Part shown: positions 1 through 13,400 of the stretch, in pieces
How the letters are laid out: every line of letters starts with the position of its first letter
Position numbering within the stretch: the stretch's first letter is position 1
Source: Leptasterias polaris
Lineage: Eukaryota > Echinodermata > Asteroidea > Forcipulatida > Asteriidae
DNA length: 64,000 nucleotides
Reading direction: 5' to 3'
Assembly: GCA_037783415.1 (NCBI GenBank)
Contig: JAZGTN010000213.1
Span: forward strand, 1,116,001 to 1,180,000
Notes under the pieces: generated by a model
Told to the model about the DNA's origin: nothing
Database searches by the model: none
What the model saw: only the letters and a program-made list of their open reading frames with translations
Made by a program: the position numbers and the translations under genes

Positions 1-3000
1 TTGGGTTGCTAGCCCCAATTAGTTAAGTGTAGCCCTCACCTTGAAGTGGCTGTCCAGCCTCTTGATGTATAGGCGATCTCTCATAAAAAAAACCATAAAA
101 ACAAAGTCACAGGGCAATTTTTCACCCAACTCAAGAGACAATCTTCTAGCTGCAACTCATTATCCTCCCCAAAATAATGAGAAAACTCAAATGTGAATGA
201 ATTTTCTAATTGGAGATTGCCTGGATGGAACTGGTTGCCTGTAAATTGCCTCGTGTGGCATGACCTTAAGAGCCATGTCACACTAGACTGTTAGCAGTCA
301 TCCCATTCTTGATAACCTCCAATAGATAGGTTGCAGTATGACGCAAGTCGGCCATCTTTACGGGCAATTTGGAACACACAGTCATGCGTTACGCGTGAGA
401 ACGGCGTGCAGGACGCGCACATTTCACCAAACTCATTGCATTTCACCAAACTCATTGCGGCTGCGTTAATAATTTGAGCGCTTGACGCGCCTGCAAACCA
501 AAATGCGATTTGCCCGTAAAGATGGCGTCTACTGGGAACTATCTATAAGAAAAACATTCATTTTTATTTTGCAAAATATGGGAAAATATGGGAAACTTTT
601 GAAGGGGCACCAAGTCCAAGACCAGGGCAATAGAGGCTGTGGCCTGCATGAAATCCCAGGCCTAGGATTGCAACAATAATGTCTCAAAAATGTCTCTTAT
701 TTCATGCAGTGTAGTAGGTTGCCTATACTCTGGATTGAACTTCAATAGTTAGAAAAACTTGTGACATTCTTAAACCCAGCAATTTTAAGTCCATGTGTGA
801 ACAGTGGTGCGTTGACGAAACCTGCCAACTTACAGCAGCAGAGTTAAATTAACACATCATTTCATTTGTTCAATACAGTTATTTCATGGGTTTGGGTTCT
901 CCGAACTGCACGTACTTTCAGAAGCTGAGTGGTTTTGCTTTAATTTCTTTGGAAGTATATAAAAAAATACTAGTAAATTAAAGAAGATCCAAATTATATT
1001 ATTTAAAAGGGTAGGTGAAGAAGCTTGAAGAAAATCTGATGACACCAACCCCCTTTCCTTGGTTATTGCCACAATGATGCTGTAGCTTCTGCCCTTTACG
1101 CAGATTCAATAATCAGTTTGACGTCAGTCATGAATATATAATAGACAAGCTAAATCAAACAAGCTTCCGACAAACTCATTAAGGGCTCGGGAGATCTGAA
1201 CGAGGTGGAAGTGATTAAGTCCCTAGCCGAACAATAGATGGCCCTGAGATCTATTGTCAGTGGAGACCTGGAGACAATGGTCCAACTATGATCCCTGGGA
1301 ATTTGCTTGTAAAAAATACGAGCATGGCTGCATTAATTATACAGGTGTAGACTACGTAGAGAGTTGAGATGTGAATAATTGAAACCGGCTTAGTCATAAA
1401 ACCAGCCTGATGATAGTGATTTACTCCATTAAAATCGTACATCCTTCTTCACGGATCAAATTTGGGTGAAAAATCCACAAGACCGCAGGGCTTGTAAACC
1501 AGAAATTTGTGTACAAGACCAGAATCAAAAAGACAAGAATCAAAACTTGAATTATTTATTCAGTTTCCTCAAAGAAAGAAAGAAAGAAAGAGGAAATCAT
1601 TAGATTGGATGGAAAGTTTCATGTCTATAATCAGTACTTTGCCTTTGAAGAATGTGCATAACATTGGTAAGATGGAAAGTACACTTAGTTTACATGGAAT
1701 AAAGATGGTCATGGTGTAAAAATTCCATTAAAATAGTTTTACCTGAAATGCTCAAGTTTTTGAGAAATGAGCCGACCAATTAGTTTGATCTTGCAAGTCT
1801 ATAATCGGAAGTTTGAAAACAGTAAAAACAGTGATGTGGTTTTTCACTATTAACCATTGTCTCTGGTGACCAATTGAACCTAGTTTCACAGGTTTGTTAT
1901 TCCATTTATATGTTGGGTCTGACACAAAGTGGGATTGCTGGTCTATGATAATTACTCAATGTTTGCCTCATGTCTTAATGCTGTGTTTTATGGAAGGTAG
2001 TCTCTTGTTAATCATTACCATGTTTTCTCTCATTATTTCATCTCCAGATTGAAACTCATTTGGGGGTAGCTTGACAGAGAAAGACACTATTTGGATAGCA
2101 GGAAAGATAACGCTGGGTTTAAAGGTCAGTGGATTTGGTCAAGCATCGGCCACTGATGGTTGCCGTAGCCAAACATGCCACCTTGGACTAAGCCAAGCTC
2201 ACTGCAGGATATCCACGGAACCAGTCTAATTGTCGTGCGTATAAAACCATGCGTTGGTTGTAGACTTGTACACGAACAACAATGTACTTGAGCAATTATT
2301 GACTGCCAGGTTTCATATCACACACACACACAAAAAGTAAGGGAAAATAAGAAAGGCGATAAAATTTAAAAGGGGGTAAATGAATGGTAAGAAACAACTG
2401 CACATTCTTAGTTTTGTAAGTGGATAATGTAAATGTGGACTTTATTTCCGTTTTACTGCATTTAAAGTGGTGTTACCTTCTCTCACTCATTGCTACTGTA
2501 TTGCACGAATTGTGTACAAAATCATAATGGAGAAGTTTTGTTTTCATTCCTGAAGTCTGATGCCATCTTGAAAAGAAAAAAAAAATGAAATTTTATTTCT
2601 ACTCTTGTATATTGTAAAAGAAAGTGACACATGTGATGAAGACATTATAGTTCGGTTGAAAATGTTTACATGTAGCCTATTAAATTGAAAAACCACAAAA
2701 AAAATATTGTCGTAGAAGCAGAGTATATTAAGCTTTTTTAAGTCAGCTGGTATTAAACAAATAAGGTTGTTTCTGAATTGTTCAAAATTAATGATTCTTT
2801 GGCAGAATCTTTGAGTGTGAGAGAGAAAGTGCGAGGTTACTAAAATTGATTTTAGTTTCTTAAAATAAAAAAAGTTCAATTGTTACCAGTTTCAAGAGAT
2901 TGTACACTGATAAATTAAAATCTTGTTGCCTTTTTCCCCAATCCGCTGCAAGATGCAGTTTGTAAGAGTGAAATTCAACAACAATCTTGAGCAATTTGGT

Positions 3001-6000
3001 TGGGAGAGTTGTATGTCAGATCTGCCAAATGGCATGAACTTGTACAAACTCTAGAACTCTACATGTAGTTTTACAAACTGAATCTCAAGTATAGTAGAAA
3101 TTTTCGGCCAGTTGTCGAGGTCAAAATTATGAAAGAATTTGTCAAAAATGTTTGCGTTATTTGTGTCCTTAAAGTTGAACAAAACAGGATATGTGGGGAA
3201 TATTATGGGTTTTTGTGATAAAACAATATGGAAAATTGTGTTATTAATATGAATTATACTGTCTAGATTTAACACACACAAAAAACACTCGAAAGGAGAC
3301 AAAGTGCTGTATTTACTAAATATCGAACTGATTGATACCCAAGAAAAAAGTTTAACTTGTTTTGCAATTTCTTGCTTTAAATAAATTTCAGTGTATAGTG
3401 GATCAAGGTTAAAAGTCACCCGATGTTTGTCTGGTGGACACAGAAACACCAACGGTGGTTTCTGATAGATAATTATGATTAATATTATTATTATATTTTT
3501 TTTCTTTCTGAACAGTGCATGCTTTGTATAGACATGTTTTAGGATGATTCTTTGTCCAGCAAGCTTAATCGTGACACCCGTGTTTTAGCAAACGCCCTCC
3601 CCTCAATAGTCTTTTTTACTGACGGCCACAATGTGTGTGTGCTTATCGTGAAAAAAAGGGTAACCCTACATATTTCTTGGGACTAAAAAATATGAAAAAA
3701 ATATATATATTAAAAAAATTTGCACTGTGTACGAAAAAAAAAAAAAAATAAAAAAAAAATCCTGAAATTTGTGTATTAAATATTAAGTGTTAAGAAGTAT
3801 GAGTGCCTATTGTCTCCCCCTACTGGTATCGATGTATATGTATCGATAAGTGAACATCAAATTTCCCCCTACTCCCCACAAATTAAACTATTTTGATATA
3901 GTAGATATATATATATATATAATACTATATGTATATCCACTTTATAGAAACAGAAACCCAACTCAAGAGACAATTTCTCAGTAGATGAAAGGAAAAAATA
4001 ATAACACGGAACATCAATTTCACCATAATCTATGTAGCTGTTCTGGTTGGAAAATCTTGCTGAAATTTCATCCACTCAATTATTGTATATTATTATTTGT
4101 TTTGGGCTTTTTCATCACAAATCTGCAAAGTCGTATTGACAGTGTACAGCAACAAAAAAGTGGAAATTAATTTGTTCACAATAAGAAAGCAAACAATCAC
4201 TCATTTTAAAGCAAATGTTATTTGACATATGTATGGATAGATTGTACTCCCATCTTGATTTGTGTGCGGTAACCATTGTATTAAAAAAACTGTGTGTGTA
4301 TCGTTTTCTGCATATTGTCTGATCCCCCAGAACTGTCAGACGGTTAACAACTAATTTTTTTAATATAGATAATAACAAAATTAATATGTACATTCAAAAA
4401 TATCCCACACATATGTAAATGTTTTGTCATTTATATTGATAAGATGATTCTCTTTATGTCTTAGCATTGTAATTATTCTATTACCCGTTATAAATGTGCA
4501 AGAAAAGTAGATTTAAACAATATGAAAAACAGTAGCACGGATCTCTTATTGCTAGCAGAATTACACCACTTAAATGACATTCTATCGATGTGAAATATCA
4601 AATATGACTTTTAACTAAATGTGGTCTCAATTTAATCTTTTATAGGATAAGAATTCAGGACTTGTTATATTATTATTAAGCTAAACAAATGTTTTAAAAA
4701 AGGACAAATTCATGCTAAAAAAATAAAGTATTATGCAAGGTATCTTGTAAAAATCCACATTTGACACGGCTGGAGATTGTAGATTGTATATCGTATATTT
4801 TGTTCTTAGCACTGGTTGTTGTGTGTAAGAACTTAAATTTATCTGATTCTTAGGCAGCTGATGTTATTACGAATGTTAGCAAAAGAGATTTTGAGTTTTT
4901 GTTGATGCCAACTCATACTGTAAGCTAATGAAGAGGAAGACGAAGAAAAGAAAAAAGCGCCTAGGAGTAGAACCTTGCTGGTCAGCTTGTATGTTTTGCT
5001 AGTCACTCTTCAGCATAATTCTGGCTACACTGCTGTTGCATTCTGCCCCATAACCGACTCTGTGTACATCCCTGGCATTCTCCCCCATAACCAACTCTGG
5101 CTCTTCGTACAAGGAGGTCTTTAAAAATAGCATCCCTTGCTTTCATTAAAAAATCACACAAAAAGGGAAAGTGCGCACTCCAGTGATGTACCAGTTGTCA
5201 TTATTAGAGAGGATGTGTGTGGTTTGGTCCACATGCATCAAGGACGCCCCCAACAGTTCATGATGATAAGGAGCTTTTACGGGGCTAGGGTTGTAGCTGT
5301 AACCTTTCACCGCATGATTCTTGGTTTTAACGGCAAACATTAAGCATGCAAAATGTTAGAGCAAATTTAGAAATTCACCCCCAAAAAGAGAATATATAAT
5401 TATACCCAGTTAAACATTTTATTTGAGACGTTTTTATGTGTAAGGCGATTACAGTGTTCTGACTTTAAATGTAAAGAGCTTCAGTACATTAAAAAAGTAA
5501 AATAGATTTGTCGTAATTAAATTAATTCTAACAGTCTATAAATGCTGGGGAAAAGTTTGTGAGAGTTTTTCCTTGTTCAGACATGTATGTCATTGACTGT
5601 CAAGATCAAACCCCACCCAATATAAGAAGAGACAACTGTGGTGCTTCGTTAGCATTAAGTTGGGCATTTCTGATTAGGAACTCCTTGGTGTAACTCAATC
5701 TACTGAGTAATTCGTCCAATTGTAGTACTCCAGTGAGCACTGTATGAAATTGATCCGTAGGGATTTGTGTTTTAGACGTACACATTTTATCTTTATTTGA
5801 ACTGCTGAACCCTCCTACTAACTGTCCCCAGAACAGAGGGGTTACATAGGTTGTGTTTAACTTATTTTTTCTTCAAGTTCACAGAACAAAGGAAGGTTTA
5901 TTAAGTAGATGCATTCCCCACATGGTGCATAGTTACTCATTCAAAACAGCAGTGGGTGATATTGCATGGTCAGACAGTAAGATTGACTATGTACTGTGTT

Positions 6001-6570
6001 GAAGTATTACTACATCATATCATATGACAGACCAACAGTTTTCATTCAGAACTAGTCGGCCAGTAGGAGGGTTAACAGTGCAACACATATCCCTATCACT
6101 AAAATGACATCGGATGAATTAGCAGTCTTGATTAAGAATAAGAGGCGCACAATGGATTTGTTGCCCATTGTCTGACTTCTTTATTTATGATCAATTTTTT
6201 ACAGTGGTTCTCGTTTTTAACAAAGAAATCTTTATAAAAAAATAAAAATCTTTATAAAGATTGACGCTGTATAAAGAAACCCTTACCTTAATAGTAAACA
6301 GTAAACTATGATGATCATTATACAATGTCCGTTTTATAGTCTGTTTAGGGAGTGTATTGTTGTCAATTTTGTGAACAAACCAGTGTAGCCGTAGTACAAT
6401 TTCAAAATACAATGGTACCACATACAAACATTTGCTCTCTTTGTGTGTCTTTTATTACCTTGGTGTTTATGTGTCTTTATAGTTTGCCCCCCTTTATAAC
6501 CAAACCAGGGCCCAATTTCATAGAGCTGCTTAAAAGCAGCTAAGCAAAAGGCCACCAGCCAAAATATCAT
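1..6570. other. AT-rich non-coding flank
   Basis: I found no coding exon that I can support here. The stretch is AT-rich with microsatellite-like runs: an (AT)n tract near 3907-3920, A-rich runs near 3720-3760, and a (GAAA)n run near 1575. Positions 345-530 hold a small foldback whose arms, around 347-365 and 507-526, both read as a 'CCATCTTTACGGGCAA'-like word in opposite orientation. A short segment at 5146-5343 is open on both strands but has no recognisable homology. Part of the 3' end of the stretch may be 3' untranslated sequence of the minus-strand RPUSD3-like gene that ends at 7492. Confidence 0.5.
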
Positions 6571-6574
6571 GTTA

Positions 6575-7281
6575 CTGGTACCATGGAGGAATAAGAACAC
6601 AAGGAGTTACAACGAACAGGGATCAAACGTCCAAGGTCTGGTACCGCCACAGATAAAAGCGCAATTGTAACGCACTTCCTAACCGCACGCGACACGCCGC
6701 CTCTCTGTGTGCGCTTGCGCAGTATGGAGCCAAGATTAAAAGACTTGGAAGGGTGGCACGATCATTCATATCAAAATAGTACGATGTTTTTGAAAAAGTC
6801 AGATTTTTCATTCGTCCCCCCTAAAAATGCTCCACGTAAATGTCTGCACGAATGCGTAGACAAAGGGTTCACTGAGCAAACACCGTAATTTTTAACCAGC
6901 CAAACTCGGCCAAAAGTTATCAAAATCTCAGAAACATTCAAGTATATTTCCATTCATATATCAATTATTGTATAACCGGAATATCAACGTAACTTACCTT
7001 CTGAAAGTCGGATTTTAATGAAGGAAATGTCGGCAGAATCAGAATTTCAAAGCACATCGAACAGACAATTAGGCTGACCTATACGTGCGGCATAGAGCTA
7101 CTGCGCATGCAAATACTGTTTTGTTTGTTCGAAATTATGTACTATTAAAAAGCACGAACGAGGCGGTCCGAAGCGGTACCAGACCCTGTGCACAAAGAGA
7201 TATTATCGCGCACGTAAATCTATGGGGGGTTGGCGGGCCGTTCAAACTCCTTGTGTTATTATTCCTCCATGCTGGTACCCA
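6575..7281. mobile_element. Long-inverted-repeat DNA element (about 0.7 kb)
   Basis: The outer arms are near-perfect inverted copies: 'GGTACCATGGAGGAATAA' near 6577 matches the reverse complement of the stretch near 7250-7275. The inverted match resumes further in, with 'GGTCTGGTACCGCC' near 6635 against 'GCGGTACCAGACC' near 7172, and 'GCGCAGTA' near 6717 against 'TACTGCGC' near 7099. The arms are therefore about 150 bp and interrupted. There is no transposase-like reading frame, so this is a non-autonomous foldback or MITE-type element of unknown superfamily. I could not settle a target duplication. Confidence 0.6.
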
Positions 7282-7491
7282 CGATGGGAAGTAATCTCAG
7301 ATAAAACCAATAACTCTCTAAATGATATAATATTAGAAGAAATACAGGTCCTCTAAGTTGCAACTAACTGTAAACTAGACGTTTCAGAAACAAGATGGTG
7401 ACATCTTTCATCCCCTGAATCACACCTTGAATGCAAAAGGTGATCTGTTGAAGAAACCCTGAAATCTGATAAAATCTAAAACCATGACAAA

Positions 7492-10400
7492 TCACAGGTC
7501 AGGGTTGAGGTTATTTTCCTTTGGTTCATCAGTTGTAAGGTATCGACATCTGTCCTCCACTGTGTGGTTGCACAAGTCCAGACGTTGTAAAGCTTCCAGG
7601 AAATAAGGCGGGGCTGGAGCAGTTATGATCAAGTCTTCTCTTTGATTCCAATTCGGAAGGGTTGCCTGGTACCAGTGGAGAAACAATGGTAACCGTGACA
7701 TGTGCCACGCTCTCAAATTTAGCACGGTCTTGATAGGGTCAGGTACATCCTGCAAACAATTAAAATTGTATCTTAATAAAAATAAAAAAATCAAAGCAAA
7801 ACTTTAAAAAAACAACCCCAAAACAAAGACTCAACAATTAATCTCGTCGCAATTCTACAAGAACTCTATGAATGAATACATTCCTCCTTAGGGCTCTGCT
7901 TAATACTGCGAAATTCTGTCCTAACGGTCGCAGTTCTTTGCTTACAGGGTTAGCACCAAAATTTTAACCGAGAAAATACACTTACATACCGTGGTAGGTA
8001 GTGGCAGTGGGGTTAAGTGACTCAAGCTCTGGCGATTCTGATAAGCAGAAATTGGTTTGTACCTGTCAAGGCACTTGTGTCCTTGAGCAAGATACTTGAC
8101 CATAACTGCTTTGTCCTTCAGATAGGACATTAAGGTCCTGTGTACTAGGATTGGTAGTGCACGTAAAAGAACCCAGAACACTTATCATGGAAGAGTAGGG
8201 GTTAACCCCGGTGTTTCTGGTTCACATAGCAAGTACCTTAGTTTGAAGGCTTCCTAGGGCCTGCAAGCTACAGTGATCAAGTGCATTTATGAGCCATCCT
8301 TGGTTTCATCACCAGAAATATATAATAAGCGTGGTTTTTTCAGCAACTATAAGCGCAGATTTTTCGCTTACAGTAAAGCAGAGCCATTAAATTGGGCCCT
8401 GTTCACATATGAAATGAATTAGTTCTAATTCCATCACTTGTTCAATATGCAATAAAAGGGAAACTCCATTGCACAGAAACAGAGGCAATTTGCCTCAATA
8501 CCTCTCGTCATTGCCTTCGTTCCAGGAGAAATAAAAAAAATTCTCAAAGAAACAATTTAGTTAAGTTGGATTATGTTCCCATGAGGAGAGAGCTGATTGC
8601 TAACATTCAGCAAACTCAATTCTAGTTTTGCCTAAATACACCCACTCTCCCATTGGCTTCTACATAAGGTCATCGCTACAAGCCCTATGGGTAGTGTCGT
8701 GGCCGAGCGGATAAGAGCACCGGACTCAAGCTCTGGTGTTTCTGTTCAGCAGAGTGTGGGTTCGAGTCCCGGTCGTGACACTTAAGTGTCCTTATTAAGC
8801 AAGACACTTAACCATTATTGCTTCGTCCTTCGGATGGGACGTAAAGCCGTTGGTCCCGTGTGTTGTGTAATGCACGTAAAATAACCCAGTGCACTTATCG
8901 AAAAGAGAAGGGGTTTGCCCCGGTGTTCCTGGTTTGATTGGCTGCATATTGCGCCACAGCACCTTGTAAACCATTACATGGTGCTATGTAAAGAAATAGG
9001 TCTCAAAATTCAAAAAGTAGCTCCACATATACTTGCAGGAAAATACTGACTGTTGAAGCGCCTTGAGCGTCACTGAGTGACGGATATGAGCGCTATATAA
9101 GAAGCCACTATTATTATTTCTAGATGGCCCTCTGCTCAACATGTTTAATAATTTTCTTCAAAACCATTGTTTTTGTGACATGCTATTTACTTAAGTGGAA
9201 GTAAATAACCCAACTAACCAATACTAGAACATTCGATAGCAAGTCTGCGGCTCAATTTCAAAGAGTTGCTTATCGATTTACCAGCTAAGCAAAAATTAGC
9301 AGGGAGCCAGCCACTCCATCAACAAACATTACATCTATAGTATTTCAGCTTGAACCTTAAGCAAAATTTGGAGTGTCATGGCCGAGTGGTTAAGAGCACC
9401 GAACTCAAGCTCTTGTGTTTCTGTTCAGCAGAGTGTGGGTTCGAGTCCCGGTCGTGACACTTGTGTCCCTGAGCAAGACACTTAACTATAATTGCTTCTC
9501 TCCACCCAGGGGTAAAATGGGTACCTGTGAGGGCAGAGATGGTTCTTGTGATTGATTTAGCTTAGTAGCGCATATAATTGCAGCACAGGCTGTATACTCC
9601 CCAGGGAGCTGAGATGGTTTAAGGAATGAAATAAATGGCTCAGTGACCAGGGGTAATAATGTTCAAAGCGCTTTGAGACGCCCTTGGGTGTGATAAAGCG
9701 CGATATAAATCCATATTATTATTATTAAAATTTTCAGCTAATGTAAGAAAACAAATGTGCTCGCAATTAGCCTGTGGATGTTGACATCAACTAACCTGCG
9801 TTCCCATGGTGACATGATGGGGATCGACAAGCAGACGTACGCCAAGGATGTGTTGAATGCGATTGGAATAAGTCCGATCGCCAAGGATGCTGCACAGTTT
9901 GCTTACAAGGTGGACTTGCAACTGGTGTTTCTGCACTAAACTCAGTGAAAAATAACGATGATGTTACTGACTGGTTCAACAGCAACAACAAATAATAGAA
10001 AATACAGCAGTGAACAATGTCTTTGTATACATAGCAGAGCAAAATGCCACACAACATGTCTTAGTTGCTACTCAAAAATCATCATTTGCTCCTTGATACT
10101 TACAAGGACAACAAAAATGTCACAACCAGGATCAGAACCAACCCTTTAACACCAGAACGTCTACAGATTTTGTCTGCAGAAGTCTGACCACTTGTTAGAT
10201 TTTGATAAGCAGCAAAATGTTTATTTTATTCCATTATTTCCACCACCCTTTTGTGTGTGTATACAAATTGGTAAATTTGAAAATAAAAATGTTCACAGAT
10301 TGACACATAATTTACATGATCATATAACACACTTTTTGGCATGATTGGCAAATGGGGGTTTCTAAAAATATAAGCATCCTCATCCCAAGCTTGAATTGTG

Positions 10401-13400
10401 TTTCTTCGTTAATTTAAAAAAATGATTTGTAAAATATAAAAATTAAAATGTAATTATTACAAGTTGCTATGGCATCTTTTTGTTTTCAAGAATTTAAAAT
10501 GAAGATTTAATTTAATATAAAAAAGTCTTTGTTCAAACTGCTTTCTCATTCTAAATACGCGCAAGACTTGCACAGTCTATACTGGTCTATGACGGATACC
10601 AATGTTGTCTGCGTGCTTTATAAGAACAAAGAACTTACATTTAAGAGGTTGAAGTTCAAGGAGGGCACAGTTGAGATGATGATTGGCCGATAACACCTTA
10701 TAGTCCGTCTTACATCGGAACGTCTCCTTCCGGTCATAGCTACCCTTGGTTGGGTTTATTTTGGGCACCATCTGAGAAAGGAATAGTTTCTCTCAAGATT
10801 AAATTGGTTAATTGGTGATGAACTTCATTGAGAATAATTTTCTAATATTGTGGAAGCCATTTTATTCAGTGATCAAGTAAACCTAGCCCAAACATCTGAA
10901 TGACAAGTTTACCCAGGTCGAAATAAAAATAAATTAGAAAAAATGACATAAACCTTTATCGATAAATCATTCAATACTTTAACATGTTGGTAAGCGTGAC
11001 ATAATTCCACTGAAACCCACGCCCATTTCTCAAAACCTGGCTCCACTGATGCAACTCCTTTGGTAATACCAAAAAAGTTGCATTGAGCATTATTTTCTTT
11101 GATGATGTATGCAGGGAAAGTTTAGCAACCGAACTTGGGTTTTACATAGTATACGCTCTTCAAATTTTCCTATTATAAAAAATGTTTGTCATAAATACTT
11201 TTGAACGACGAAATGTGTATTTTCCAGTAAATTTACACACAAACTTAAAGGCACTGAACACGTTTGTTAATTGTCAAAGACCAGTATTCTCACTTTGTGT
11301 ATCCCAACATATGCATAAAATAACAAGCCTGTGAAAATTTGGGCTCAATTGGTCATTGAAGTTGCAAGAAAATGATGAAAGAAAAACACCCTTGTTGTAC
11401 AAATTAGTGTGCTTTCAGATAGGAATAAAAGGCTTCTGGCCAGAAGTCTTTTATTATTTTAGTGAGAAATTACCTCTTTCTCAAAAACTACGTTACTTCA
11501 GAGGGAGTCGTTTCTCACAATGTTTTATACTATCAACAGCTCTCCGTTGCTCGTTACCAAGTAAGTTTTTATGCTAATATATATTTTGAGTAATTACCAA
11601 ACGTGTACAGTGCCTTTAAGCCAGTTAAGCCAGTTTTGGAGTTGGAAGTAGCGAAAAGTTAGGGCCCGCAGTAGATGACTTACCAACAGGATGGACTTTG
11701 ACCGGGGCCAAATTTCATAGAGCTGCTTACGCACAAAAAGTAGCTAAGCACAACAAAATAATGCTAAGCAGAATAAGGTAACCAGCCAAAATACCATCTC
11801 ACATATATGACTGGTATCCTGATCATTTATGCTTAGCAGGGAATTGTTAAGCAATATTTTCTGGTTATGCAGCTCCACGAAATTGGTTCCTGGAAATAAA
11901 TAAGATCAACCAAATGAAGATTTCACACTCACCAATGTTTGATTGCCAATTTGCTCAGGACCAATTGGAATATTGATAGTTCCTATGGTGGGGGGGAAAA
12001 CACGGAAAAAAGTAGAGGTGACAATACAGCAAGTCTCCAAACTCAAAACCTAATATAATATTTTTATCCATTATAACTTTTTCCTTTGACACACTCGTAA
12101 TGTGACTATATTTTGGGGGGTCGTAACGAGTGAAATTGAAGGGGGTTGAATGAGGCATATTTTCAATTCAGAAAATGCCTAAAGGCAGGTTTTAAAACTC
12201 CTCCCGAAACTGGTTCTACGGCAGAGAATAGAGTAGACTTGTGGACAATGTGGATATAGCGTACCAGCTCTCCCACGACTCTCGAGATACTGTCTGGGGA
12301 GACTTCCCTCTTCAGACTACTGCTCTCCCGAGAGGCTCCCGACTACTGCCCCAATTAACTGGGGCTAGTAGTAGTGGCTGTAGTAGTGGGAGCAGTAGTC
12401 TCCAGGGAGCCAGCAGTTTCATGAAAAACATCACCAGTTTTGCTAGATTCGCGGAGAGAGTCGGTTCGCTATCACCAAAACAAACATTTAACGACTTGTC
12501 TACAAGTCTAAGAATGGAGTGAATTGAGTACTCGGTATAGAAGACCAAGTGGATAATAAAGACTGACGTACCTTCTGCAGGTGTTGGTATACCAAGGGTT
12601 AGAGTCCTAAGGGAAAACAATAAGGAGAATAATACTTAAAGGCCCTGTACACTATTGGTAAGATCGAAAAACACAATTGTTCACAGATTCACACATAACT
12701 TACATGATTTGAAGTAAGTAATGGTAGAAAGGGTTCCTTAAAATATTTCTGCCTAAAATGCTAACGTTTCTGAGAAATGAGTAAAACAATAGTTTTTATC
12801 GCGCGCGATAATAAACTCGATGTTTGAAAAACAGAAAACACATGAGGTCTCTTTTCACTATTTTCTCGTGACCTCGATGACCAATTGAGCTCAAATTTTC
12901 ACAGGTTTGTTATTTCATGTATGTGGTTGATTACACAAAACATGAACACTGTCTGTGATTATTTTGTCAGCTCTGCCAATCCTGTATAATACCTTTAAAT
13001 GATTATGTACCGGTACACACATCTTGTTGATTATGGTTGCCAATTCATTTATTTATTTATTCGATATCATCCAATGAGGTTTCGAATGATGTGGGGAATG
13101 CACAGTACACAGACAGTTCTGTGCACAGCTGTGCCACCATACATAACCCATGCAGTTGAATAATTGATCAACTTGCTGAAAAATGTTACCAGGAGTAGGA
13201 GGGTTAGAATTGATACTTACTCCAATACATAGTGTTAGCCAGAGGGGTGTCTGGGTGTCTTTTGGACACCCAGTTTTTAAAATTCCAGCAAACTTGGACA
13301 CCCTTTTACCAAATCCTGGCAAAAACTTTGCTCCCCTACTACTCACCAATATTTTCTAACCATCTGGTTTCTCTTCCTAGCATTGATGAATGCATCGTTG

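Noticed and set aside
5137..5343. Stretch open on both strands that could be a terminal exon
   Set aside because: There is a weak possible acceptor but no recognisable protein family, no partner exon with matching phase, and the frame is short enough to arise by chance.
9372..9460. Possible functional tRNA-Leu gene
   Set aside because: A and B boxes are present, but the head continues into a shared SINE body with an (ATT)n tail and occurs in many copies.
12241..12620. Ser-rich plus-strand frame and opposing Leu-rich minus-strand frame
   Set aside because: A foldback explains both; only 12572-12606 on the minus strand is supported, as a small RPUSD3 exon.
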